Assembly (NCBI RefSeq): GCF_022829515.1 | Contig: NZ_JAKSYL010000298.1 | Location: 1 to 58,098 of the forward strand | From: Methylobacterium sp. J-048 | GTDB lineage: Bacteria > Pseudomonadota > Alphaproteobacteria > Rhizobiales > Beijerinckiaceae | Reading direction: 5' to 3' | DNA: 58,098 nucleotides | Shown: positions 1-7,792 of the stretch, in pieces | Position numbering within the stretch: position 1 is the stretch's first letter | Layout of the letters: every line of letters starts with the position of its first letter | Notes under the pieces: generated by a model | Databases searched by the model: none | What the model was told of the DNA's origin: nothing | The model's input: only the letters and a program-made list of their open reading frames with translations | Translations under genes and position numbers: made by a program

Positions 1-142
1 CGAGCAGGCCGGCCCGCCGGAAGGCCGCGGCATAGACCGCGTCGGGGCGGGCGAGCGCGCCGGTATGGGTCACGGCGGCCCGGGTGTCGGGCCGGTGCCG
101 GCCGGCGCGGAGCACCACCACGGGCTTGGCGCGGGCCGCGGT
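1..142 (-). pseudogene. fragment of NDP-forming acyl-CoA ligase (central part)
   Basis: Read on the minus strand, this stretch encodes about 47 residues beginning AARAKPVVVL and containing THTGALARPDAVYAAAFRRA. That matches the conserved KPVVVLKxGR...SHTGALAGxDAVYxAAxRRAG block of ADP-forming acetate/acyl-CoA ligases and of Pat-type ligase-acetyltransferase fusions. No start codon or N-terminal CoA-binding domain precedes it: the upstream sequence is instead the chemoreceptor gene, in a different frame. The fragment runs off the window edge, so its 3' extent is unknown. It looks like the downstream side of a deletion or rearrangement, or an assembly join. The family call is from the motif alone. 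Confidence 0.6.
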
Positions 143-1451
143 TGATGCCCCGCTGGATCTCGCCCAAAATCCCCCGGACCTGGCCGGTGGCCGCCTTGGC
201 CTGGTCGGCGAGCAGCTTCATCTCGGAGGCCACCACCGCGAAGCTGCGCCCGCTCTCGCCGGCCGCCGCCGCCTCGATGGCGGCGTTGAGCGCGAGCAGG
301 TGCGTGCGCTCCGAGATGTCGTTGACCGTCTCGATGATGTCGCCGATCGTCTGGGTCTTCTCCGACAGGCTGACGATGTTGCCGGCCACCGCCTCGGCCT
401 GCTCGCGGATCGCGTCCATGGCCTTGGCGGTGTCGGAGACCGCGCGCAGGCCCTGGCGGGAGGTCTGGGCGGTGGCCTGGGCGGTAGCGATCACCTCGGT
501 GGCGCGCTTGCCGATCTGGGCGCCGGAATGGGTGATCTCGTCGACCGTGGCGGCGGTCTCCTGGACGGCGGCGAATTGCTGCTCGACGGAGGCCGCCTGC
601 TGCTGGGCGGAGGCGCGGATCTCGGCGGCGGCGGCGTTCAGATCCGATGTCGCGGCGCGGTTGGTCCGGGCGAGGTCGGACAGGCCGTCGACCATGGCGT
701 CGAGGGTGCGCCCCAGCCGGGCGATCTCGTCGCGCCCGCCCGAGCGCAGACGGCCGGAGAGGTCGCCCGAGCCCACGCGCTCGACGAACCCCATCACCGC
801 CCCGAGGGGCCGGACGATCAGGCGATTGATCGCGATCCCGATCCCGGCGCAGATCAGCAGCGTGAGCAGGGTGCCGCCCCACAGGGCGAGGCTCTCGTTG
901 CGCTCGGCCCGGGCCACCCGCTGGTTCAGCGCCGCCCGATTGGCCTCCTCCAGGCCCTCGATGGCGCCGAGCCGGTCGCGCAGGGTGTCGAACAGCTGCT
1001 TGCCCGTGCCGTCGGCCTCAATCCGCACCGCCCCGGGCCGGGTCGCCGGATCGGCCGCCCCCTGGATGGCCGCCTGGCCGATATCGGTCTGCCAGCTGCG
1101 CGCCGCCGTCACGGCATCGGCCAGCAGGCGTGACGACGTGGCATCGGTGCCGATCAGGCCCCTGAGGTTGTCGATCGCCGCGTCCAGGGCCGGCCGTCCC
1201 TGCCGGTAGGGTTCGAGGCTGCCGTCCCGGCCGGTGAGCAGGTATCCGCGCAGGCCCGTCTCCTGGTTGAGCATGGCGTTGCGGAACGCGTCGAGGCCGC
1301 GGATCATCCGGTTCGCGCGGTCGAGCGCCTCGTTCGCGTCCTGCAGCTGGCCGCGGGTGAGCACGACCGCCCCGCTGCTGAGGACCGACACCAGCGCGAT
1401 GATCCCGATGGCGCTCCCGAGGGTGCGGTTGAGGCCCAACGTGTTCGGCAT
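141..1451 (-). pseudogene. methyl-accepting chemotaxis protein, C-terminally truncated
   Basis: This is a membrane chemoreceptor that would sense a periplasmic signal and control CheA. About 437 residues are readable from an ATG at 1449-1451 preceded by an AGGA-type ribosome site. In order: an N-terminal membrane segment (about 10-32), a CHASE3-like four-helix sensor (about 40-180, with the QETGLRGYLLTG motif), a second membrane segment (about 188-212), a HAMP domain, and a signalling helix. The signalling part contains the hairpin tip, here ERTHLLALNAAIEAAAAGE...GRSFAVVASEM. The protein should continue past GEIQRGIN for roughly another 100 residues of return helix. Instead the sequence switches to acyl-CoA ligase coding at 138-143. 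The reading frame stays open to the window edge, so a chimeric protein is formally possible. The receptor is probably non-functional unless the join is an artefact. Confidence 0.85.
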
Positions 1452-1758
1452 GTTCGGCTTTTCCTGACCAGACTGGCGGACGGCCTCGGGCGGCCGCAGC
1501 AACCGGTGGCGGCGTAAGCCCATAGCGCCCAAACCCAGCCGGTGCGAGCCGCGGGCGGCGACCGTGCCCGTTCCTCCCGGAGATCGGCCCGATCCGGCCC
1601 TGGCGGAGGCGGGCGAGCGCCGACGCCGTTCAGTGCGGGCGCTGCGGCGGGGAGCGATTCAGGAGCCGTTCGACGTGAGGATGGCGAGCGGAGGATGAGG
1701 GGCATCCTCTGTTCCGGAGAGGCTTGAGATTGTGGGGCCGTGAACCCGCACAGGCCTG
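1452..1758. other. intergenic region between chemoreceptor and ssrA
   Basis: I see no convincing gene here. The short open frames on both strands are arginine/proline-rich and lack family motifs or good ribosome sites. The region should hold the divergent promoter of the chemoreceptor gene, but no clear -35/-10 pair could be picked out for it. Confidence 0.4.
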
Positions 1759-1787
1759 TGGACCTTCCGCCCCGTACGCGGTAGACT
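1759..1787 (+). promoter_or_regulatory. likely sigma-70 promoter of ssrA
   Basis: TGGACC (1759-1764) and TAGACT (1782-1787) are separated by exactly 17 bases. They lie just upstream of the acceptor piece of the permuted tmRNA, which puts the transcript start near 1794. The call rests on spacing, hexamer similarity and position. Confidence 0.5.
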
Positions 1788-1793
1788 GTGCGT

Positions 1794-2180
1794 GAGGTTG
1801 ATGACCGGTTCGTAATAACGTTTCAGGACCCGGGGGCGGTACCCGGCGCCTCCACCAGAAACATCCTGCCCCGGATATCGCGCGGGGGCAGTGCAGGCAG
1901 CCGTGGATGGGTTGCTTGCCGCGAGGGTGCTTTTGCTGGGGGCGAAGTTAGGTTCGACTGGACGGTAAAGGGACCGCGAGTTCTACCCTGTTTCGGCAGG
2001 ATAAGATGCGACTTTCGGTAAGGACTCGACCGGTTCGGCGCAGGCAACCCCTGTTCCGGGCACCTGACCAAAACTCTAAATGCCAACGATAACGTTGTCA
2101 TGGATGCCCGCCTCGCGGCGTAAGCATCTTGCGGCAGGGCAGCCGTAGAAACAGAACCCGGGGCTTCGGCCCCGGGGCCC
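1794..2180 (+). ncRNA. ssrA: tmRNA, circularly permuted two-piece form
   Basis: This RNA rescues ribosomes stalled on broken mRNAs and tags the nascent chain for proteolysis. The acceptor half is encoded first. It has a T-arm CCGGG/CCCGG around a seven-base loop (1830-1846), the acceptor strand CGCCTCC (1847-1853), A1854 and an encoded CCA ending at 1857. After an intervening segment (about 1858-1937) the coding half begins with GGGGGCG (1938-1944). This pairs with CGCCTCC through a G-U at the third pair, the alanine identity element, and is followed by the tmRNA-typical GGTTCGAC. The tag frame is 2082-2123 and encodes ANDNVVMDARLAA, then TAA. Order and ends match alphaproteobacterial permuted tmRNAs, in which the intervening piece is processed out. 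The exact 5' end and the processing sites are inferred. Confidence 0.93.
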
Positions 2181-2187
2181 ACCTTTT
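2157..2187 (+). terminator. GC-rich UUCG hairpin at the end of ssrA
   Basis: An 8-bp perfect stem CCCGGGGC/GCCCCGGG (2157-2164 with 2169-2176) closes on a TTCG tetraloop and is followed by a short T run (2184-2187). It is probably the ssrA terminator, though part of the stem may remain in the mature coding RNA. Confidence 0.6.
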
Positions 2188-2516
2188 CGGATAGAGCGAA
2201 GACGAAAACACGCTCCGCGGCGATGCCCGGGGCGCTCGACGCATGTGTGCCGCCTGGGTGGTGCTACGGCGTTGTCTTGTCGTGATCCATTTGCCGTCGA
2301 CCTGCCGGTGCTTAAATCGGCATCCGGTTCGACGATATGGCTGCTCGCACGAAGCGCCTCGACGGCCTCAACGATCGGATCGTGGATCTTGGGCAACCCT
2401 TCGCCGTCGCGACCTCGCAGCGCTGCTCGATCTGGATCAGGTCGTGATCTTCGGGGGGGTAATGCGGCTCTGAGAGGCGCCGTCGGCCCGCAACGGGCCG
2501 GCTAAGTCATTGAGAA
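2188..2516. other. intergenic region, possible decayed minus-strand gene
   Basis: No intact gene is supported. Two minus-strand frames between about 2260 and 2450 read in protein-like fashion (one QIEQRCEVATAKG, the other PKIHDPIVEAVEALRASS). Neither has a normal start with a ribosome site, and the two are in different frames. This could be a frameshifted remnant or chance. Confidence 0.3.
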
Positions 2517-2591
2517 TGGTGGAGACGACAGGGATCGAACCTGTGACCTTTCCCATGTCAAGGGAATGCACTACCGCTGTGCTACGTCTCC
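2517..2591 (-). tRNA. tRNA-Val (anticodon GAC)
   Basis: A complete 75-base tRNA with encoded CCA lies on the minus strand. The acceptor stem is GGAGACG/CGTCTCC with discriminator A. The anticodon loop is TTGACAT, with anticodon GAC at 2557-2559, and the T-arm is CAGG-GTTCGAT-type. All arms pair. It lies 73 bases downstream of a truncated tRNA-Val copy in the same orientation, so the two probably formed a tandem pair. Confidence 0.95.
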
Positions 2592-2664
2592 GTTCCGGAC
2601 TGCTTAGATTCATCGAACCTGAAGCCGCCGAAATCGTTCAACCGGGTCTGCGACTTATTGGGAG

Positions 2665-2711
2665 GACCGCTACCATGTCAAGGTAGCGCTCTCCCGCTGA
2701 GCGACGCGCCC
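2665..2711 (-). pseudogene. truncated tRNA-Val (GAC), 5' two-thirds only
   Basis: On the minus strand the acceptor 5' strand GGGCGCG (2705-2711), a complete D-arm, and an anticodon arm GCTACC-TTGACAT-GGTAGC with anticodon GAC (2677-2679) are all well formed. After the variable bases GGTC the sequence becomes CTCCCAATAAG. There is no T-arm, no CGCGCCC 3' strand and no CCA. The differences from the neighbouring intact gene show it is a separate paralogue, not a duplication of that copy. It cannot make a functional tRNA as it stands. Loss of the 3' part is the pattern left by imprecise excision of an element integrated in a tRNA gene, but no such element is visible. Confidence 0.75.
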
Positions 2712-2917
2712 GGGCCGGTGCCGTGCGAGCACCGGTGGGCCGGGCCTATAGCCGGTGCTCGGCGGGGGCGCAAGCGGAAGGTTGGCGGTCGCGGTCGGTG
2801 GCCGGGGAAAGCCGCGATGGTGCACGCGGGGAAGAAAATGCGCTATGGGCCTGCCGACCGGCATCCGGCCGGGCCGCCGAGGCGGTTCGGGCATTCCGCC
2901 GCCTCAAGCTTCGGGAC

Positions 2918-3961
2918 ATGCGCTACTTCATCGATCACGATCACGGCGACTCGATCCGCGGCTGGATCGTGCCGGACAACCCCCTCGCCATCAGCCGGGT
3001 GACGGTCTCCGTCGGCGGCCAGCGCGTGGCCGAGGTCGCGGCCAGCGTCACCGACGAGGCATTCAAGCGCAACGGCTGGCATGCCACCGGGCAATGCACC
3101 TTCGTGGTGACATCGGCGGAGGTGCCGGGGTTGCCGGAGATCCCGCGCCTCGAACTCTACGACGCCGACACCAACGTCCTGGTCTATCGCCGCACGCCCC
3201 CGGACGGGCTGGTGCGGCTGCGGACCATGCTGATCAACACCGGGATCGAGCCCGAGACCGCGCTCCAGGCGGCTTTGTTCCCGCATTTCCAGCATTGCTA
3301 TTTCGGCATCCACAAGCTGCCGGACGAGATTCTGACCTGCGTCCTGACCGGCCCGGCCGCCCCCTCGGCTTTCCTGTCGGGGGCCGTGACGATCCCGCGC
3401 TATGAGAACTTCATGACGCCGGACCTGATGATCACCGCGATCCTGGTGCAGGACCCCTACACCGAGATGGCGACCCGCATGCTCTGGCTGAAGGCCCGGG
3501 CCGGCGATGCCCTCGACCCCACCCGCGGCTGGCGCCTCGGGCCGCTCGCCGAGGCCGCCTCCTTCTCGGAGGACTACGACTTCACCGACGTGAAGAGCCT
3601 GAAGCGCTACTTCCGCATGCTGCCGGAGCCGGCCTACCGGCTGCTCTACAACCCGCTGACCCGCCAGCTCGGCACCCGCATGCCGGAGGACCGCCTGCAT
3701 CCGGGCAATTCGATCGCTGCGATCGAGATCCTGGCCCGGGTCGGCATCGTCGGCCACAAGACCCGGTACCACGCCTTCGCGTCGACCCTGTTCGACCAGC
3801 TGGGCATCCACGCCCCGGTGCCAGCGCCGCCCCCGGTGCCGGCTGAGACCCAGGCGCTGGCCGAGCGCCTGCGCACGGTCAAGGCGGTGGAGGAGATGCT
3901 CGTGTTCGACGTCGCCATGTCGGATGCCGTAAAGGATTCGATCGACAAGAGCTGGAGCTGA
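2918..3961 (+). CDS. unknown protein with beta-rich N-terminal domain, coupled to a glycosyltransferase
   Basis: This encodes 347 residues from the ATG at 2918 (MRYFIDHDHGDSIRGWIV). The frame is open farther upstream, but that part is arginine-rich and overlaps the promoter zone of the minus-strand tRNA genes, so the internal ATG is preferred. Residues about 10-95 read as a beta-sandwich (RGWIVPDN..VTVSVGG..VAEVAASV..LELYDADT) like the small domains found beside sugar-modifying enzymes. The remainder matches no family I recognise and has no signal peptide or membrane segment. The stop overlaps the start of the glycosyltransferase gene (TGATG), so the two are translationally coupled. A role in assembly or modification of a surface glycan is inferred from that coupling only. 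Confidence 0.75.
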   Translation: MRYFIDHDHGDSIRGWIVPDNPLAISRVTVSVGGQRVAEVAASVTDEAFKRNGWHATGQCTFVVTSAEVPGLPEIPRLELYDADTNVLVYRRTPPDGLVRLRTMLINTGIEPETALQAALFPHFQHCYFGIHKLPDEILTCVLTGPAAPSAFLSGAVTIPRYENFMTPDLMITAILVQDPYTEMATRMLWLKARAGDALDPTRGWRLGPLAEAASFSEDYDFTDVKSLKRYFRMLPEPAYRLLYNPLTRQLGTRMPEDRLHPGNSIAAIEILARVGIVGHKTRYHAFASTLFDQLGIHAPVPAPPPVPAETQALAERLRTVKAVEEMLVFDVAMSDAVKDSIDKSWS

Positions 3962-6147
3962 TGGTGCGGTCGACGGAGACGGGGGCGCCCGAAACGCGCC
4001 TTCCGCCGGCGCACCTGACCGGGACCGGGCGCAGGCGGCGCCCCCTGCCGGTTCGGGCGGCGGCGGACGGGTTGCGCATCGACCTCCCGGGGCTCGCCGG
4101 CCGCTGGCTCGAGATCACCCTGTCCAACGACCCGATGGAGGGCCTCGACACGGTCCCGGCCATGGCGTTCGCCGGACCGGAGGGGCGTCCCGGGCCGCTG
4201 CTGCCCCAGGAAGCGGCGGGCGGCGGGGCCTTCACGTGGATCGGCCGCCTCCCCGAGGGCGTCGTCGCGCTGCGCGTGGCCGATCCCGCCGGGCGGGTCC
4301 CGGCCCGGCTGCGCCGGGTCACGGTGCGCCGCCTCGACCGGCCGGTCCTGGTCCCGCGCGCATTGCTGCGCGAGCCGGCGCTGACCCTGCAGGCGCTGGT
4401 CTGGCGGATCCTGGGCAAGAAGGTGCGGGCGCGCGGCCTTCTGGGCCGGGCGCTCGCCCACCGCCGGGTGACCGGGTACGAGGCCTGGATCCGCGCCTAC
4501 GGCTACCGCCGGGGGGAGCGCGCCGGGATCGCCGCCGAGATCGCCGCCTGGGCCGATCCGCCGCTGATCTCGGTCCTGATGCCGGTGCACGATCCCGATC
4601 CGAAGGTGCTTCAGGCCGCCCTCGCCTCCCTGCGCGCGCAGCTCTATCCGCACTGGGAGCTGTGCGTCGTCGACGACGCCTCGACCCGCCCGGCGATCCC
4701 CCGGATCCTGCAGCGCGCCGCCGAGGCCGACCCGCGCATCCGCGTGCTCGCCCGATCCGAGAACGGCCACATCGCCCGGGCGACCAACGACGCCCTGGGC
4801 CTCGCCTGCGGCACCGTCTGCGCCTTCATGGACCATGACGACGAGCTCACCGAGGACGCCCTCTACGAGGTCGCCCGGGCGCTCCGCCTCGATCCGGACC
4901 TGGTGCTGATCTACAGCGACGAGGACAAGATCGACGCACGCGGCCGCCGGTTCGACCCGCATTTCAAGGCGGGCTTCGACCGCGAGCTTCTCTACGCGCA
5001 GAACTACATCAACCACCTGACCGTGGTGCGCACCGACAGCCTGCGGGCGATCGGCGGCCTGCGCCCCGGCTTCGAGGGCAGCCAGGACCACGACCTGCTG
5101 CTGCGTCTCACCGACGGCCTCGACCCGTCCCGCATCCGCCACATCCCGCGGGTGCTCTACCATTGGCGCGCCGCGCAGGGGTCCGGGACGTTCTCCGACC
5201 GGGCGCTCGCCCGGGCCGAGGCGGCGCGCCTGCGCGCCCTCGACGAGGTCGTGGCGCCCTGGGGCGGCCGGGCCGAGCGCGGGCCCGGCGGATTCAACCG
5301 GCTGATCCGTCCGCTGCCGCTGCCGCCCCCCAGGGTCTCCGTGATCATCCCGACCCGGGACCGCGCCGAGATCCTGTCGGTCACCCTCGACGGGCTGCTC
5401 GCCAGCACCGACTACCCCGATGTCGAAGTCGTGATCGTCGACAACGACAGCCGGGAGCCCGAGACGGCGGCCCTGTTCGCCCGGTATCGTGACGACGCGC
5501 GGGTGCGCGTCGTGCCGGTGCCCGGGGCCTTCAACTTCTCGGACCTGTCGAATCGCGGCGCGGCCGCCGCCACCGGCCCGGTGCTCCTGTTCCTCAACAA
5601 CGACGTCGAGGTGCTGGAGCCCGGCTGGCTCGGGGAACTGGTCCGCCACGCAGTGCGGCCGGAGATCGGCGCCGTCGGGGCCAAGCTCCTCTACCCGGAC
5701 CGGACGATCCAGCACGGCGGCATCGTGCTGGGGATCGGGGGCGTCGCCGGGCACAGCCATCTCGGCGTGCCGGACGCGGATCCCGGCTATTTCTGCCGCA
5801 TGGTCATCGCCCACGAGGTCTCGGCGGTCACGGGCGCCTGCCTCGCGATGCGCGCCGAGGTGTTCGATGCGGTCGGCGGCTTCGATGCCGAGGCCCTGAA
5901 GGTCGCCTTCAACGACGTCGATCTGTGCCTGAAGATCCGCCGGGCCGGCTACCGCATCGTCTGGACGCCGTTCGCCAAATTGATTCACCACGAGTCGAAG
6001 AGCCGCGGGGCCGAGGACACGCCGGAGAAGCGCAAGCGCTTCGAGGGCGAAGTCCTGACCATGCTCGATCGCTGGGGGCCCGAGCTGCGGGCCGACCCCT
6101 ACTACAACATCAACCTGTCACGGAATTCGGCGCATTACCGGGTCTAG
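3961..6147 (+). CDS. tandem-domain family 2 glycosyltransferase
   Basis: This 728-residue enzyme should transfer sugars from nucleotide-sugar donors to a growing surface polysaccharide or lipopolysaccharide in the cytoplasm. It carries two GT-A domains. The first (about 200-400) starts with SVLMPVHDPD and has VVDDAST, MDHDDEL and YSDEDKID. The second (about 458-690) starts VSVIIPTRDRAEI and has VIVDNDSRE, LFLNNDVEV and NDVDLCLKIRRAGYRI. These are the nucleotide-binding and DxD-like metal motifs of GT2 enzymes. The first 190 residues are a separate N-terminal region without clear homology. No membrane segments are seen. The architecture resembles the double-domain rhamnosyl/O-antigen transferases, but donor and acceptor cannot be told from sequence. 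Confidence 0.9.
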   Translation: MVRSTETGAPETRLPPAHLTGTGRRRRPLPVRAAADGLRIDLPGLAGRWLEITLSNDPMEGLDTVPAMAFAGPEGRPGPLLPQEAAGGGAFTWIGRLPEGVVALRVADPAGRVPARLRRVTVRRLDRPVLVPRALLREPALTLQALVWRILGKKVRARGLLGRALAHRRVTGYEAWIRAYGYRRGERAGIAAEIAAWADPPLISVLMPVHDPDPKVLQAALASLRAQLYPHWELCVVDDASTRPAIPRILQRAAEADPRIRVLARSENGHIARATNDALGLACGTVCAFMDHDDELTEDALYEVARALRLDPDLVLIYSDEDKIDARGRRFDPHFKAGFDRELLYAQNYINHLTVVRTDSLRAIGGLRPGFEGSQDHDLLLRLTDGLDPSRIRHIPRVLYHWRAAQGSGTFSDRALARAEAARLRALDEVVAPWGGRAERGPGGFNRLIRPLPLPPPRVSVIIPTRDRAEILSVTLDGLLASTDYPDVEVVIVDNDSREPETAALFARYRDDARVRVVPVPGAFNFSDLSNRGAAAATGPVLLFLNNDVEVLEPGWLGELVRHAVRPEIGAVGAKLLYPDRTIQHGGIVLGIGGVAGHSHLGVPDADPGYFCRMVIAHEVSAVTGACLAMRAEVFDAVGGFDAEALKVAFNDVDLCLKIRRAGYRIVWTPFAKLIHHESKSRGAEDTPEKRKRFEGEVLTMLDRWGPELRADPYYNINLSRNSAHYRV

Positions 6148-6338
6148 GACGGCGCACCGGCCCGGCCCCGCCGGGCCGGATTTGATCCCTTCCGGCGTGC
6201 CGCCCTCCTCGGGGTGCCATGCATGCGTCAGTGGGTGAACTTGCGTCGGAAGCCGGTTGCGATACCTCTGCACTTGCCGCATGAGGCGGTTCCGGCCATG
6301 GCGCCTGAACGAGCGCGCGGCGAGGGCGGCAGTCGACA

Positions 6339-7676
6339 ATGAGTGCGAACACCCCAATGGCCTCGGCCACGACCCTGGAGCACGATGCTCAGCAGGCGAT
6401 GGGAGACCACAAGGTCCACCCGAATGAGATCGCCATCGGCGTGGTCATCGGCCGCGCATCCGAATACTTCGATTTCTTCGTCTTCGGCATCGCCTGCGTG
6501 CTGGTGTTCCCGAAGGTGTTCTTTCCGTTCGTCGATCCGCTGACCGGCACGCTGTACGCCTTCTCGATCTTTGCCCTCGCCTTCATCGCCCGGCCGATCG
6601 GCTCGGTGATCTTCATGGCGATCGACCGTCGGCACGGCCGCAGCGTCAAGCTCACCATCGCGCTGTTCCTGCTCGGTGCTGCGACCGCGGCGGTGAGCTT
6701 TCTGCCGCGCTACGACAGCATCGGGATCTCGTCGGTCTACATCCTGGCGGTGCTGCGGGTGCTGCAGGGGCTGGCGCTCGGCGGCGCCTGGGACGGGCTC
6801 GCCTCGTTGTTGGCCATGAATGCGCCCCGGGAGCGCCGCGGCTGGTACGCGATGATCCCGCAGCTCGGCGCGCCCCTGGGCTTCATGGTCGCCAGCGCCC
6901 TGTTCGCGTTCTTCCTGGTCAACATCGACGAGGCCGACTTCATCGATTGGGGCTGGCGGTTCCCGTTCTACTGCGCCTTCACCATCAACGTCGTCGCCCT
7001 GTTCGCCCGGCTGCGCCTGGTCGCCACCGAGGAGTTCGCCCGGATGATGGATCTGGACCGGCTGCGGCCGGTTCCGGCCCTGGACCTGTTCCGCCACCAT
7101 GCGGGCGACGTGATCCGCGGCGCCTTCGTGCCGCTGGCCGGCTTCGCGCTGTTCCACCTCGTGACGATCTTCCCGATCGCCTGGCTGGCGCTCAACAACA
7201 CCCATCGCTCGCCGGGCGAGTTCCTGATCGTGCAGTTCTCCGGGGCGATCGTCTGCGCCGGCGCGATCGCGGCCTCCGGGCTGATCGCCGACCAGATCGG
7301 CCGCCGCAACTGCCTGATCATGAGCGCCTCGCTGATCGGCTTCTTCGCGGTCGGCAGCATCATCGCGCCGCTCCTGTTCGGCGAGAGCGCGATCGGCCAG
7401 ACGATCTACGTCACGATCGGCTTCATGCTGCTCGGCCTCGCCTACGGCCAGACCGCCGGCGCGGTCACCGCCCGGCTCGGTAACCGCTACCGCTACACCG
7501 GCGCCGCGCTGACCTCCGACTTCGCCTGGCTGGTCGGCGCCGGCTTCGCCCCGCTGGTGGCGCTGTTCCTGTCGCAGCGCTACGGCCTGGCCATGGTCGG
7601 GGTCTACCTCCTGTCCGGCGCAGCCTGCACCCTCGCGGCGCTGTTCTTCGACCGCTCGGAAATGCGCCAGATGTAG
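6339..7676 (+). CDS. MFS transporter, metabolite:H+ symporter (MHS) type
   Basis: A 445-residue inner-membrane protein with about 12 hydrophobic segments. The N-terminal GRASEYFDFFVFGIA and the RPIGSVIFMAIDRRHGR loop correspond to the (A)GTxxExYDFxxFG and RPxGxxxxGxxxDRxGR signatures of the ProP/KgtP/ShiA symporter family. These proteins import osmolytes, dicarboxylates or aromatic acids with protons; the substrate is not readable here. The ATG at 6339 begins a short polar leader before the first helix. The gene stands alone, about 190 bases after the glycosyltransferase, and ends at a hairpin. Neighbouring oxidase genes start 116 bases on and are probably a separate transcript. Confidence 0.85.
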   Translation: MSANTPMASATTLEHDAQQAMGDHKVHPNEIAIGVVIGRASEYFDFFVFGIACVLVFPKVFFPFVDPLTGTLYAFSIFALAFIARPIGSVIFMAIDRRHGRSVKLTIALFLLGAATAAVSFLPRYDSIGISSVYILAVLRVLQGLALGGAWDGLASLLAMNAPRERRGWYAMIPQLGAPLGFMVASALFAFFLVNIDEADFIDWGWRFPFYCAFTINVVALFARLRLVATEEFARMMDLDRLRPVPALDLFRHHAGDVIRGAFVPLAGFALFHLVTIFPIAWLALNNTHRSPGEFLIVQFSGAIVCAGAIAASGLIADQIGRRNCLIMSASLIGFFAVGSIIAPLLFGESAIGQTIYVTIGFMLLGLAYGQTAGAVTARLGNRYRYTGAALTSDFAWLVGAGFAPLVALFLSQRYGLAMVGVYLLSGAACTLAALFFDRSEMRQM

Positions 7677-7682
7677 CCGGCA

Positions 7683-7715
7683 GCCGCGCGGCTCGGGCCG
7701 CGCGGCCTTCTTCCA
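7683..7715 (+). terminator. hairpin after the MHS transporter
   Basis: A 9-bp perfect stem GCCGCGCGG/CCGCGCGGC (7683-7691 with 7698-7706) has a six-base loop and is followed by the pyrimidine run CTTCTTCC. It separates the transporter from the cyo operon. Confidence 0.55.
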
Positions 7716-7792
7716 GAATCTGCCGGGAACGCCGCGTCACGCGGCGCGGCAGGGACGCCGCGCATGCGGCTTGGGATAAAGAGACGAGTGCT

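Noticed and set aside
2076..2396. Minus-strand frame covering part of ssrA and the next intergenic region
   Set aside because: It starts at a weak TTG, and half of it is antisense to the tmRNA coding piece.
3646..5991. 780-codon minus-strand frame opposite the glycosyltransferase
   Set aside because: Composition is typical of antisense reading (Arg, Gly, Asp, Pro, His), it has no motifs, and it overlaps a clear GT2 gene completely.
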